In this document: positions 1-8,119 of the stretch, piece by piece
How positions within the stretch are numbered: the stretch's first letter is position 1
Layout of the letters: the number at the start of each line of letters is the position of its first letter
Assembly (NCBI RefSeq): GCF_019024285.1
Contig: NZ_WMKZ01000006.1
Coordinates: forward strand, 93,064-157,063
DNA: 64,000 nt
From: Alkalihalobacterium elongatum
GTDB lineage: Bacteria; Bacillota; Bacilli; Bacillales; Bacillaceae_F
Reading direction: 5' to 3'
Notes under the pieces: generated by a model
The model's database searches: none
The model's input: the letters and a program-made list of their open reading frames with translations, nothing else
What the model was told of the DNA's origin: nothing
Position numbers and translations under genes: made by a program

Positions 1-792
1 AATATGGAGAACAACTTAGCAGACGGTGGATTTACAGGAATAACACTCATCTTATTCTTTATTTTCAATTTTGATCCTGCCATTACAAACCTGTTATTAA
101 ATATACCTCTGTTTTTTGTCGGCTGGTATATATTAGGAAGACATACTTTTATCTATACAATTATCGGAACTTTAGGTGTCTCACTATTCTTATATATCTT
201 TCAACGATATCCTGTTATCTCATTACCGCTCCACGATGACATGACACTAGCTGCACTTTTTGCTGGAGTATTTATCGGAGTGGGGCTAGGAATTGTTTTC
301 CGCTATGGGGGTACGACTGGTGGAGTAGATATCATAGCAAAGTTAGGGTATAAGTACATTGGCTGGAGTATGGGGAAAACGATGTTTATCTTTGATGCAA
401 TGGTTATAGGTTCATCGTTACTTTATTTAAACTATCGGGAAGCCATGTATACATTGTTAGCTGTTTTTATCGCAGCAAAAGTCATTGATTTTATTCAACA
501 AGGCGCTTATTCCGCAAAAGCTTCGTTTATTATTTCAGATCGCGTGTCAGAGATTGCAAGTGCTATCTTAAAAGAAATGGATCGTGGCGCCACTGTACTT
601 AAAGGAAAAGGAAGCTTTACTGGATCCGATAAAGAAGTGCTATACTGTGTTGTTGGCCGTAATGAACTTATTCGCCTTAAAGGATTAGTAGAAAGAATAG
701 ATCCACATGCTTTTGTTACCGTCAATGACGTTCAAGACGTAATCGGTGAGGGCTTTACATTAGATGAAAATAAAAAACCAATAGAGACATAA
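1..792 (+). CDS. ypjC: YitT/YpjC-family membrane protein (5' end outside window)
   Basis: Membrane protein of the YitT family (DUF161 followed by a C-terminal DUF2179 domain); the cellular role is not established. The frame is open from base 1. The first visible motif (ENNLADGG, followed by TGI) normally follows an N-terminal helix in this family, so the ATG at position 4 is probably an internal Met and the true start lies outside the window. Several hydrophobic segments occupy the first 165 residues; the last 80 residues are soluble and form the DUF2179 part (KGKGSFTG, then VYC-like and VNDVQDVIGEGF). It runs toward the yugP-type gene and shares a bidirectional terminator with it. In B. subtilis ypjC lies beside ypjB on the same strand, so orientation differs here. 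Family assignment is confident; the ypjC name rests on synteny. Confidence 0.85.
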   Translation, partial: NMENNLADGGFTGITLILFFIFNFDPAITNLLLNIPLFFVGWYILGRHTFIYTIIGTLGVSLFLYIFQRYPVISLPLHDDMTLAALFAGVFIGVGLGIVFRYGGTTGGVDIIAKLGYKYIGWSMGKTMFIFDAMVIGSSLLYLNYREAMYTLLAVFIAAKVIDFIQQGAYSAKASFIISDRVSEIASAILKEMDRGATVLKGKGSFTGSDKEVLYCVVGRNELIRLKGLVERIDPHAFVTVNDVQDVIGEGFTLDENKKPIET

Positions 793-841
793 TTATTTGT
801 AGCTCCTCCTCTATAAATATTACTAGGGAAACTAAATAAAA

Positions 842-874
842 AAAACGACTGAAGGAAAATCCTTCAGTCGTTTT
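842..874. terminator. Bidirectional Rho-independent terminator
   Basis: Perfect 14-bp inverted repeat (AAAACGACTGAAGG at 842-855, complement at 861-874) with a 5-nt loop; A-run on the left and T-run on the right. It lies between the convergent YitT-family and yugP genes and can serve both. Confidence 0.9.
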
Positions 875-883
875 CAGTCTTTC

Positions 884-1570
884 TTAATCGTCACTGTTCA
901 TTCCGATATACATTAATACGAAACGCACAAGCTCCATTACAGCAACTAGTGCAGCCGCTACATATGTTAATGCTGCAGCATCTAATACTTTTCTTGTTTC
1001 ACGTTCTTCATCATTACGAATAACTCCAGAAGACACCATTTGTCCCATTGCTCGACTACTTGCATTGAACTCAACTGGTAAAGTAACTACTTGGAAAAGA
1101 ACCGCAGCTGCCATGAAAATAATCCCTAAAAGGACTAACCCCGACATTCCCATAAGAAACCCTGCAATTAGAATAATAAATGACGTGTTTGAACCGAAGT
1201 TCGCTACTGGAACTAACGCATGACGGAAACGTAGAAACGCATACTCTTCAGCATCTTGCATTGCATGCCCGACTTCGTGCGCCGCAACAGCTGCACCTGC
1301 TACAGAATTTCCGTAGTAGTTCTTTTCTGAAAGACGGACTGCCTTTGCACGTGGGTCATAATGGTCCGTTAATTCCCCGCGAATCGGTTCAACTGTTACA
1401 TCATATAATCCGTTATCGTCTAGTATCTTACGAGCAACTTGTGCACCAGTCATTCCTGAAGTAGCCGCTACTTGTGAATACTTCTTATAGGCTGACTTTA
1501 CTTTTCTTTGCGCCCAAATTGGAATGATCAAAATAATCGCAAAGTAAATTAGAAATGCTCCTAAACCCAT
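884..1570 (-). CDS. yugP: YugP-type neutral zinc metallopeptidase, membrane-bound
   Basis: Predicted zinc metallopeptidase of the Zn_peptidase_2 (YugP) family, 228 residues, close to the usual size. A hydrophobic N-terminal helix (residues 3-20) is followed by a soluble part with the zinc signature HEVGH at residues 98-102, and then two or three further membrane segments ending near the C-terminus. Substrate unknown. The start ATG follows GAGGTGAGTTAACAA. It sits between the YitT gene and ypjB, a place it does not occupy in B. subtilis, so it was probably moved into this locus. Function beyond protease class is inference. Confidence 0.85.
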   Translation of the reverse strand: MGLGAFLIYFAIILIIPIWAQRKVKSAYKKYSQVAATSGMTGAQVARKILDDNGLYDVTVEPIRGELTDHYDPRAKAVRLSEKNYYGNSVAGAAVAAHEVGHAMQDAEEYAFLRFRHALVPVANFGSNTSFIILIAGFLMGMSGLVLLGIIFMAAAVLFQVVTLPVEFNASSRAMGQMVSSGVIRNDEERETRKVLDAAALTYVAAALVAVMELVRFVLMYIGMNSDD

Positions 1571-1700
1571 TTGTTAACTCACCTCTCGTTGTACATTACA
1601 TTTAATAATAATTCTATTTTAAACATCAAAAAAAGTCAATTTATAAGTAAGCTTTTTTGTGGCGAGTTATTGACATTTACACGCTGTAAATGAAGTAAAA

Positions 1701-2486
1701 TTAATCTCTTACTTTTACTCTTCGTTTTTCGGCCCGATACTTTTTCCATCCTACATACGATAAAGAAATGATAATCATCCCACCAATTGTTAGCATAACC
1801 CAAACAAGCGATGGATCTGCACTATCTTCTTTAACTTGTTGATACAAATCTTGGAATTCCTTTTCCATTACATATAATTGCTTCTGCATATCTGGATCAT
1901 GAATCATATCGTTTCCATAACGATCGATAAATTGTACGAGTGACTCTATTTTTTGAACCTCTACACCATCCACACTAACTAATAAAGCTGGTCGTATCAT
2001 TTGGTATAAACGTAAAAATTCATTGATTTTATGACGGAATGCTTGGACATCTTTTTGCTGCATAGTTTCTTTTAATTCATTAATTGATTTCATAACCGAT
2101 TGCTCAGAGCTTAACCACAATGGATGATGCGGACTTGTTAAGGCATCTACAACTAACCTAAATTCTGTCGCTAATCTAACTCGTTCTACACGGTCCATGG
2201 AAACTGCAGTAACTGATTCCATCGCTCGTTCATACGATTTTGTCACGATTTGAAGATCACTCATAGAAAGAGAAGATTGTTTATGATCTAAGGATAAAAA
2301 TTGCTTTGAGAAGTAATCTAACAATTGTTTCGCTTCTTCAAGCTTTTCTTGTTTTACTAGTTGTAACACCTTATCAGACGTATCATTTAATTTACCCCAA
2401 TACTCCTTATTATCATCAGCGGCTAAACTATATGATGGCATGCTCAAGACGAATATAGAAATTAATATAATAAAAAACGAGCGCAT
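1701..2486 (-). CDS. ypjB: Sporulation protein YpjB
   Basis: Member of the Spore_YpjB family, expressed during sporulation in Bacillus; biochemical role unknown. The 261-residue protein starts with a clear signal peptide (residues 1-22, ending SYSLA-AD) and has a mostly helical, charged extracytoplasmic domain. A single membrane helix follows near residues 225-245 (WVMLTIGGMIIISLSYVGW) and then a short basic tail (KKYRAEKRRVKVRD). This gives an outside-facing domain anchored at its C-terminus. It lies downstream of ypjA in the order known from B. subtilis. ATG is preceded by a good GGAGGG. Confidence 0.88.
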   Translation of the reverse strand: MRSFFIILISIFVLSMPSYSLAADDNKEYWGKLNDTSDKVLQLVKQEKLEEAKQLLDYFSKQFLSLDHKQSSLSMSDLQIVTKSYERAMESVTAVSMDRVERVRLATEFRLVVDALTSPHHPLWLSSEQSVMKSINELKETMQQKDVQAFRHKINEFLRLYQMIRPALLVSVDGVEVQKIESLVQFIDRYGNDMIHDPDMQKQLYVMEKEFQDLYQQVKEDSADPSLVWVMLTIGGMIIISLSYVGWKKYRAEKRRVKVRD

Positions 2487-2573
2487 TTCGGTCCCTCCTT
2501 CATCTACTCTAATCTATGAATAAGTGGACAAGAGTAGACCAATTTCAGGACAAGTTTTTCAGGAATTCTATGT

Positions 2574-3179
2574 TTACGCTCTAGACCGAATCGAAAGCTT
2601 CAAACGATCTTCTTTTACACCATATAAATAAACGACGAGTATAGAAAAGATACTTAGCCAAAATGTGAAGTAGCCAATATGGTGGATGTAAGGCTGAAGA
2701 CTCCAAGAAACGTATGGATGCATTAAATATACGTAGTCAATGATGTCATTATGTAAAGTCCAAAGAGCAACAACTAATAAATGCCACACTTTTATTCGGT
2801 AATACGGCAAATAAAGTACAGCTTGTAACGCCATTCCAAAATGAGAGGCAATTAGCATATAATTTTGCCAACCTAATTGAGAGCCTGTTACACCAGCTCC
2901 TATATTCATAGCTACAGCCCACAGGCCATACTTAATTAAAGTTACAGCGGCTAATGCTTCGAAGAGTGGGACATTCCTACCTACAATAAAAGCAACTAAA
3001 ACGAATAGAAAAAATAGGCTAGCAGTAGGGCTATCTGGGACGAAAATTAAAAACTGTGTTGGGGTAGCAGCAAGCTGATCTTTATACCAGTAGTAACCAT
3101 AAATCGTCCCAAAAAAATTAATTATCAATAGCATATACAGCATTAGAGGATGCCGAAACATCTTTAAAAATGATATCAC
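2574..3179 (-). CDS. ypjA: DUF1405 membrane protein YpjA
   Basis: Integral membrane protein of the DUF1405 family, about 201 residues with five or six hydrophobic helices; molecular function unknown. The GTG at 3179 is chosen as start because AAGGGG lies 8 nt upstream; a GTG three codons earlier sits on top of that ribosome site. The family is typically found directly downstream of the qcr operon and next to ypjB, as here. A 12-bp terminator hairpin separates it from qcrC, so it may have its own promoter in the gap of roughly 100 bp. Confidence 0.85.
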   Translation of the reverse strand: MISFLKMFRHPLMLYMLLIINFFGTIYGYYWYKDQLAATPTQFLIFVPDSPTASLFFLFVLVAFIVGRNVPLFEALAAVTLIKYGLWAVAMNIGAGVTGSQLGWQNYMLIASHFGMALQAVLYLPYYRIKVWHLLVVALWTLHNDIIDYVYLMHPYVSWSLQPYIHHIGYFTFWLSIFSILVVYLYGVKEDRLKLSIRSRA

Positions 3180-3247
3180 ATGAAACACCCCTTAGAGTTA
3201 TCAAAGCAAAACATAACAATCATTCATTAAATTCTTCAATGTGTAAA

Positions 3248-3273
3248 AAAAGCTGACTAAATAGTCAGCTTTT
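3248..3273 (-). terminator. Terminator of the qcrABC operon
   Basis: Perfect 12-bp stem (AAAAGCTGACTA, loop AA, TAGTCAGCTTTT) just after the qcrC stop codon. On the minus strand the stem is followed by TTTTTT. Confidence 0.9.
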
Positions 3274-3282
3274 CAATAAATA

Positions 3283-4059
3283 TTATTCGTCACCTTGACC
3301 GTCATTAGCGATAAACTGTGCAAGAACTTCAAGCTCTTCATCAGTACCATCGAATAGGCCTGGAGGCATTGTACCACGTCCGTTAATTACGATCTCTTTA
3401 ATTTCTTCAACAGTTAAGCCTGTTTCAACTAAAGCGTAACCAGCAGATCCACCTTCCATTTGGTTTCCGTGACATCCAATACAAGATTGTGATGCATAAA
3501 TTTCGTACCCTTGAGCTGTATCATCGATTTCATGCTCAATGATTGCACCTTGTTGAGCAGCTGCTTCCCAGTCATGTTGGTCAACAGACTCCCAAGTTAA
3601 GTAGATAGTAGCGATTACTGCTAAAAGCATTAAACCTGTAGCTACAGGACGCTTTGATGGTCTTCTTTCTTTTCCAGTATCTAACCATGGAGCTAAAAGT
3701 AATGCACCAAATGCTAGACCAGGAATAACGATCGCACCGATAACTGTGTAGTCACCAGCAGCATATTCATACTTTAATAATTGATATAAGAATAAGAAAT
3801 ACCAGTCAGGAAGCGGAATATAACCTGCGTCAGTCGGGTCAGCCATACGCTCTAATGGCGATGGATGGGCAACAGTTAAACATAAGTAACCAATTAGAAA
3901 TACCGCACCAACCATCCATTCCTTTAAAAGGAAGTTTGGCCAAAACGCTTCCGTTTTACCTGGATATTCAGAATAGTCTTTTGGAATGTTAGGTTTTCTG
4001 TGTTCTAAGTCTTTAACACGAGAGTCACCAACAAACTTCATCCCTTTACCACGATGCAT
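3283..4059 (-). CDS. qcrC: Menaquinol:cytochrome c reductase, cytochrome b/c subunit QcrC
   Basis: Third subunit of the bacillal b6c-type complex, which passes electrons from menaquinol to cytochrome c at the cytoplasmic membrane. The first 160 residues resemble subunit IV (three membrane helices; PDWYFLFLYQLLKYEY motif). These are fused to a C-terminal cytochrome c domain with the haem-binding motif CIGCH (near residue 192) and a likely Met ligand in GTMPPG. Length of 258 matches the Bacillus protein (about 255). Starts at ATG after AAGGAGGG and lies 33 bp after qcrB, so it is co-transcribed with qcrA and qcrB. Confidence 0.97.
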   Translation of the reverse strand: MHRGKGMKFVGDSRVKDLEHRKPNIPKDYSEYPGKTEAFWPNFLLKEWMVGAVFLIGYLCLTVAHPSPLERMADPTDAGYIPLPDWYFLFLYQLLKYEYAAGDYTVIGAIVIPGLAFGALLLAPWLDTGKERRPSKRPVATGLMLLAVIATIYLTWESVDQHDWEAAAQQGAIIEHEIDDTAQGYEIYASQSCIGCHGNQMEGGSAGYALVETGLTVEEIKEIVINGRGTMPPGLFDGTDEELEVLAQFIANDGQGDE

Positions 4060-4092
4060 CGATTTCCCTCCTTTATAAATTGTTTTTTAATT

Positions 4093-4764
4093 TTACAACG
4101 GTCCAGAAATACCTTGCTTACGAATCATGAAGAAGTGAGCTCCTAATAAACCTAAAAGAGCACCTGGTAGGAAGAATACATGGATTGCAAAGAAACGCGT
4201 TAACGTAGCTGCCCCAATAATTTCTCCACCAGCAAGTAATGTTTTAGCAAATCCACCGATAATTGGCGTTGCTTCAGCGATTTGCAAACCTACTACAGTC
4301 GCAAAATACGCTTTCATATCCCAAGGTAAAAGGTAACCTGTGAAACCAAGGCCTAACATTACGAAGAAAATAAGTACTCCGACTACCCAGTTTAACTCAC
4401 GAGGTTTCTTATATGATCCTGTAAAAAATACACGTAACGTATGTAGAAACATCATTACGATTACTAAACTAGCTCCCCAGTGGTGCATACCGCGAACGAT
4501 AACACCAAAAGCTACTTCATTTTGTAAATATGCAACGGAATGATAAGCATTAATAATATCTGGTACATAGTACATCGTTAAGAACATACCAGATAGGATC
4601 TGGATGACTGTGACGAAGAATGTTAACCCACCAAAGCAATAAACAAATGCTGAAAAGTGATGGGCAGGGTTAACATGCTCAGGCACTTCATGATCCGCGA
4701 TATCACGCCACATAGGAGTAATATCGAGACGTTCATCAACCCAGTCGTAAATTTTCTGTAACAT
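4093..4764 (-). CDS. qcrB: Menaquinol:cytochrome c reductase, cytochrome b6 subunit QcrB
   Basis: Cytochrome b6-type subunit with four membrane helices and the paired haem-ligating histidines (RGMHHWGAS and, further on, FAIHVFFLPG). 223 residues, the usual length of the split b6 subunit. It carries the quinol-oxidising site together with the Rieske protein. ATG follows ATAGGAGGGG. It lies 14 bp downstream of qcrA and 33 bp upstream of qcrC, forming one operon for aerobic respiration. Confidence 0.97.
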   Translation of the reverse strand: MLQKIYDWVDERLDITPMWRDIADHEVPEHVNPAHHFSAFVYCFGGLTFFVTVIQILSGMFLTMYYVPDIINAYHSVAYLQNEVAFGVIVRGMHHWGASLVIVMMFLHTLRVFFTGSYKKPRELNWVVGVLIFFVMLGLGFTGYLLPWDMKAYFATVVGLQIAEATPIIGGFAKTLLAGGEIIGAATLTRFFAIHVFFLPGALLGLLGAHFFMIRKQGISGPL

Positions 4765-4778
4765 GAGCTACGCCCCTC

Positions 4779-5282
4779 CTATCCTCTTCGAATTGGTCTA
4801 CCTAAGTAAATATATCCGTCTCTTACTTCTAATTCATACACATCAAGTGGTCGTGTTGGTGGTGTACCAGCAACGTTTGTACCGTCAAGCTCAAAACGAC
4901 CGAAGTGACATGGGCAGAAGAATTGGTTTTCGTAGTCTGGATTCGTGTTCCAGTCTACTGTACAGCCTAAATGAGTACATACTGGAGATAATGCAATAAT
5001 CTCATTGCCTTGTCTAAATACCCAAGCTGACCCAGTTACTTCTGAAGTATACCATGCATCTACCTGCTCAAATTGAAAGGTTTTGCGAACTGGTTCTTCA
5101 GTAACATCATCAACATGTAGATCAATCGCAACCATATCGCTTTCCGCACCAACTTTTAAAGCAGGGTCTAACGCAAAACGAGCCATAGGCATAATCATAC
5201 CTGCAGCCATGAAACCGCCAACCCCTGTTAGCGTATACGTTAAAAATTGACGTCTTGATACTTTATGATCTTTCTCACTCAC
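4779..5282 (-). CDS. qcrA: Rieske iron-sulfur subunit QcrA
   Basis: Rieske [2Fe-2S] subunit of the menaquinol:cytochrome c reductase. The two cluster-binding boxes CTHLGC and CPCHFG are present in the C-terminal half, about 20 residues apart. The N-terminus has a twin-arginine type signal (SRRQFL near residue 9) followed by a hydrophobic anchor, matching Tat export of folded Rieske proteins. GTG start at 5282 with GGGGGG 7 nt upstream. First gene of the qcr operon, with a SigA-type promoter about 75-105 bp upstream. Confidence 0.96.
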   Translation of the reverse strand: MSEKDHKVSRRQFLTYTLTGVGGFMAAGMIMPMARFALDPALKVGAESDMVAIDLHVDDVTEEPVRKTFQFEQVDAWYTSEVTGSAWVFRQGNEIIALSPVCTHLGCTVDWNTNPDYENQFFCPCHFGRFELDGTNVAGTPPTRPLDVYELEVRDGYIYLGRPIRRG

Positions 5283-5358
5283 TCTATTTCCCCCCCTACG
5301 TTGTAAGTTAAGTCCAAACCGGACATAAATTTAACACATATAATACTAGGACATACTC

Positions 5359-5387
5359 ATGATAGCTAACTACTCTTTCAATGTCAA
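5359..5387 (-). promoter_or_regulatory. SigA-type promoter of qcrABC
   Basis: Minus-strand TTGACA (5382-5387) and TATCAT (5359-5364) separated by 17 bp, 77 bp before the qcrA start. Full -35 consensus and 5 of 6 in the -10. Confidence 0.75.
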
Positions 5388-5424
5388 TCTTTTCAGAAGT
5401 CAAAATGCCACGGAATTTTCATAA

Positions 5425-5880
5425 TCAGCGATTTTGCCACTTGTTTGTCAAAAAGGGAATAAGCTGTTTGATTTGACCTTCTATCACCTCTACCTTATGC
5501 TTCTGGTCCATATGTTCTAGAGGAATCGAAGGAAGCCAAATAAGCGTTTCTGTCAACTCTTGTTTTGCTTGCTCCCACTCAAAATCTGAAGTGATATAAA
5601 TAATGTGTTTAATTTCATTTTCTTTAAGTTCTTTTTCCCAACTTTTTAGGCGATCTAGCTTTTCAACATCGTTCTTTAAATATGTAAATGCTGGAAACTC
5701 AATAACTCTCCCTTGGAATTGTCGTTCTAACTCTCCAGAGATGATTGATATAAATTCCCCCATAGCTACGTTGGCTTTTATTTCTTTTCCCCAGCTTATA
5801 GGAATTAACGGAATAATTGCAGTATCAACATACTCTTTCGCTTGTAAATATGTATCCATCTCTTTGGCTACCCATTTCAT
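5425..5880 (-). CDS. ypiF: DUF2487 protein YpiF
   Basis: Small cytosolic protein (151 residues) of the DUF2487 family; no known activity. No membrane segment or signal peptide; it ends in a charged helix (EGQIKQLIPFLTNKWQNR). Its position just upstream of qcrA and downstream of ypiB is the conserved order in Bacillus, where it precedes the qcr genes. Here the qcr promoter lies in the gap after it, so qcr can also be expressed on its own. Start ATG follows AAGGAGAGAGTAGAA. Identification is by family pattern and synteny. Confidence 0.85.
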   Translation of the reverse strand: MKWVAKEMDTYLQAKEYVDTAIIPLIPISWGKEIKANVAMGEFISIISGELERQFQGRVIEFPAFTYLKNDVEKLDRLKSWEKELKENEIKHIIYITSDFEWEQAKQELTETLIWLPSIPLEHMDQKHKVEVIEGQIKQLIPFLTNKWQNR

Positions 5881-5955
5881 TTCTACTCTCTCCTTTTATT
5901 TAAATTATAAAAGTCTATCCTTCTTATCTTAACGAAAAAAGGCTAAAAATAAAAC

Positions 5956-6007
5956 AAGCTGATTTAAAAGATTGACCACTTGTAGCGCCAAGCTTAAAAA
6001 TCAGCTT
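5956..6007 (-). terminator. Long-loop inverted repeat, possible terminator after ypiB
   Basis: AAGCTGATTT (5956-5965) and AAATCAGCTT (5998-6007) form a 10-bp stem with a 32-nt loop, followed on the minus strand by GTTTTATTTTT. It lies just after the ypiB stop codon. Confidence 0.5.
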
Positions 6008-6014
6008 CATACTT

Positions 6015-6542
6015 TCACTTTTCCTTTTTTGTTAGTTGATTAAATGCCTCTTCATCTCTTTTATCTAAAGCTTCATTTACCTTTTCATACCAATGTTTTT
6101 TGCTAAACGAAGCTAAAACTTTATCAAGGAAGATTTCGGCAATAATTGCATCAGCTGTTGCCATCTCGTTGTCTGGCAAATAAGGATTTTCTTCAAGGAC
6201 AGCAACATAATGAGGATTCGTTTTAGCATTCGAAAAGTTTAACTGAATATAGACGTCCTCGTCATTATTTAATCGAATATCATGAAATGCCTTTTCTGCA
6301 TCCATCGTAACATGCTTTTGCTTATGGAAACAAAACGGTACATGGTCGACGTCAGTTGTAGAAATAATTAATGCCTTCGGACAATATTCAGCTCTTTCAA
6401 CAAAATGAACTTTTTCCATTAAGTTCTCATCGCTAATTAAGTAATTTAAGAGCCAAGCACACTCTCTTCGCTTCAATTGATACTCATTTAGAAACCAACG
6501 TAAAAACTCTTTTTTCTCATATACTGAAATAGTGCTGCTCAT
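6015..6542 (-). CDS. ypiB: UPF0302 protein YpiB with C-terminal IDEAL domain
   Basis: Cytosolic protein of 175 residues: an N-terminal UPF0302 domain (residues 1-120) and a C-terminal IDEAL-type segment (from about residue 130, ADAIIAEIFLDKVLASF, then helix EALDKRDEEAFNQLTKK). Precise function unknown; the two-domain layout is the standard one for YpiB. Lies between ypiA and ypiF as in B. subtilis. ATG start. A 140-bp gap separates it from ypiA, in which I saw no clear promoter. Confidence 0.87.
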   Translation of the reverse strand: MSSTISVYEKKEFLRWFLNEYQLKRRECAWLLNYLISDENLMEKVHFVERAEYCPKALIISTTDVDHVPFCFHKQKHVTMDAEKAFHDIRLNNDEDVYIQLNFSNAKTNPHYVAVLEENPYLPDNEMATADAIIAEIFLDKVLASFSKKHWYEKVNEALDKRDEEAFNQLTKKEK

Positions 6543-6683
6543 CCTGATTCCCTCCTCGAAAGGCTAATACCTAATCTACATTTACACGACAATAGAAAGA
6601 ATCTTATGTATATAATTATTCTCCAACTTCTAATTCAAATCCTCTAATCAAAACAAATTATTGTTACATGATTATGAACATAA

Positions 6684-7949
6684 TTAGTCCCTATCTTCTT
6701 CTAAATAAATAATTAATTCTTTAATATTTAATCGAGTTTCATCTAATGCAATGGCTTGCTTAAATAACTGGAGGCTTTCATACCGTTCTCCAGTTTCCAT
6801 AAGAAACTTTCCGTATTCTTCAAGAAAGTCTACATCCTCTTGAAAATCTGTTTTCACTGCCTCAAAACATTCTTTCGCTTTATTAATGTCATCATTTTCA
6901 TACCTTGCTACCGCTTCATACCACGTTAAGACTGGATCTCCTTCACCTATATCTTTTAGGTACTCAACCAAATCAATTAGATCATCAAAACGGTCTTCAT
7001 GTTTTAAAAAGGCTGCCAGCGTACGAACCGCTTCAAAGTGACTTGGATTAATTGCGATAACTTCTCGTAAATATTCTTCCCCTTTTTCGCTGTTTTTCAT
7101 CTTAAAGCTTAACTTTCCGCCGTGAACGTATAGTTCCTCATTATATTGATCAACTGATAGTCCTTCATTTATGATTTTTATAGCATCATCATATCGGTGT
7201 AGGGCCTCATAACACTTCGCTAAATAAGGATAAACACTACTAAATTCTGGATCAAGTTCTTTAAGTGTACTAAATTGTTCTATCGCAAGCTCATATTGTT
7301 CAATTTGATATGCAGTATATCCGTAGTTAAATAAGGCATGAATATCAAGCTGTTGGTCCAGACCTTCTTTATAAAATTTTAGAGCCTCTTCATACTCCCC
7401 TGTACCACTATAAGCTTCTGCTAAACGTAAAGCGATATTTATTCCTTCCACTTCTATATTCGCATAATAAGCCTTCTTTATATGCGGGAGACTTTTTTGG
7501 AAGTCACCTCTTGCTAAATAAAAATCACCAAGTCCAAAAGAGACAATCGGTTCATCAGGAGCTTTCTCAATGGCTCTTAACAATTTCTGTTCAGCAACTT
7601 CGTCTAACCCTTGCATTTGATATAAATCCGCTAATAACAAGAGCGACCTTAAATAGGCAGGGTCTCCTTCCTTTATTTCCAACAGCATTTCTATTGCCTC
7701 ATCCTCTTGATCTAGGTCAATTAACAACTCTGCAGAAAACGTGTATAATTCACCTTCATCTGGATATAGCATTAATAAGTCGTCTACTAGTTTTTTTGCT
7801 TTATCAATATGCCCTAACGAATAATATGTTTCCGCCAACTCAAACTTTTCTTCATGGTTAGTAGTATTCTCAAGCTCTACTAGTTGTGATAACCCTTCAT
7901 CAACTTTTCCATTTTCGATTTTATTAACTGCATCTTGGATTTTTTGCAT
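6684..7949 (-). CDS. ypiA: Tetratricopeptide-repeat protein YpiA
   Basis: A 421-residue solenoid of tetratricopeptide-like repeats of about 34 residues along the whole length (for example AETYYSLGHIDKAKKLVDDL, and further units with LGDFYLARGDFQKSL and YLAKCYEALHRYDDAI). Strongly acidic, no signal peptide or membrane segment, so a cytosolic scaffold is likely; partner unknown. Synteny with the B. subtilis ypiA-ypiB-ypiF block supports the name. ATG preceded by GGGAGGACAAT. Unlike B. subtilis, its upstream neighbour is not aroA (B. subtilis aroE) but an extra unrecognised gene. Confidence 0.88.
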   Translation of the reverse strand: MQKIQDAVNKIENGKVDEGLSQLVELENTTNHEEKFELAETYYSLGHIDKAKKLVDDLLMLYPDEGELYTFSAELLIDLDQEDEAIEMLLEIKEGDPAYLRSLLLLADLYQMQGLDEVAEQKLLRAIEKAPDEPIVSFGLGDFYLARGDFQKSLPHIKKAYYANIEVEGINIALRLAEAYSGTGEYEEALKFYKEGLDQQLDIHALFNYGYTAYQIEQYELAIEQFSTLKELDPEFSSVYPYLAKCYEALHRYDDAIKIINEGLSVDQYNEELYVHGGKLSFKMKNSEKGEEYLREVIAINPSHFEAVRTLAAFLKHEDRFDDLIDLVEYLKDIGEGDPVLTWYEAVARYENDDINKAKECFEAVKTDFQEDVDFLEEYGKFLMETGERYESLQLFKQAIALDETRLNIKELIIYLEEDRD

Positions 7950-8046
7950 ATTGTCCTCCCGCTTGTAAAATAATCCTAAGAACTGTATTGTGTAAAAGAG
8001 AAATTTAACTATGTAATTCCAATGATTAGATTAGGAATAAAAAAAC

Positions 8047-8071
8047 ACCATCATAATCCTATTATGATGGT
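8047..8071 (-). terminator. Terminator after the 307-residue unknown gene
   Basis: Perfect 11-bp stem (ACCATCATAAT / ATTATGATGGT, 3-nt loop), followed on the minus strand by G and seven T. Confidence 0.9.
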
Positions 8072-8119
8072 AGCATGAATATGACGTTTACACTATCTTT
8101 TCGCATTATTGACAAGACC

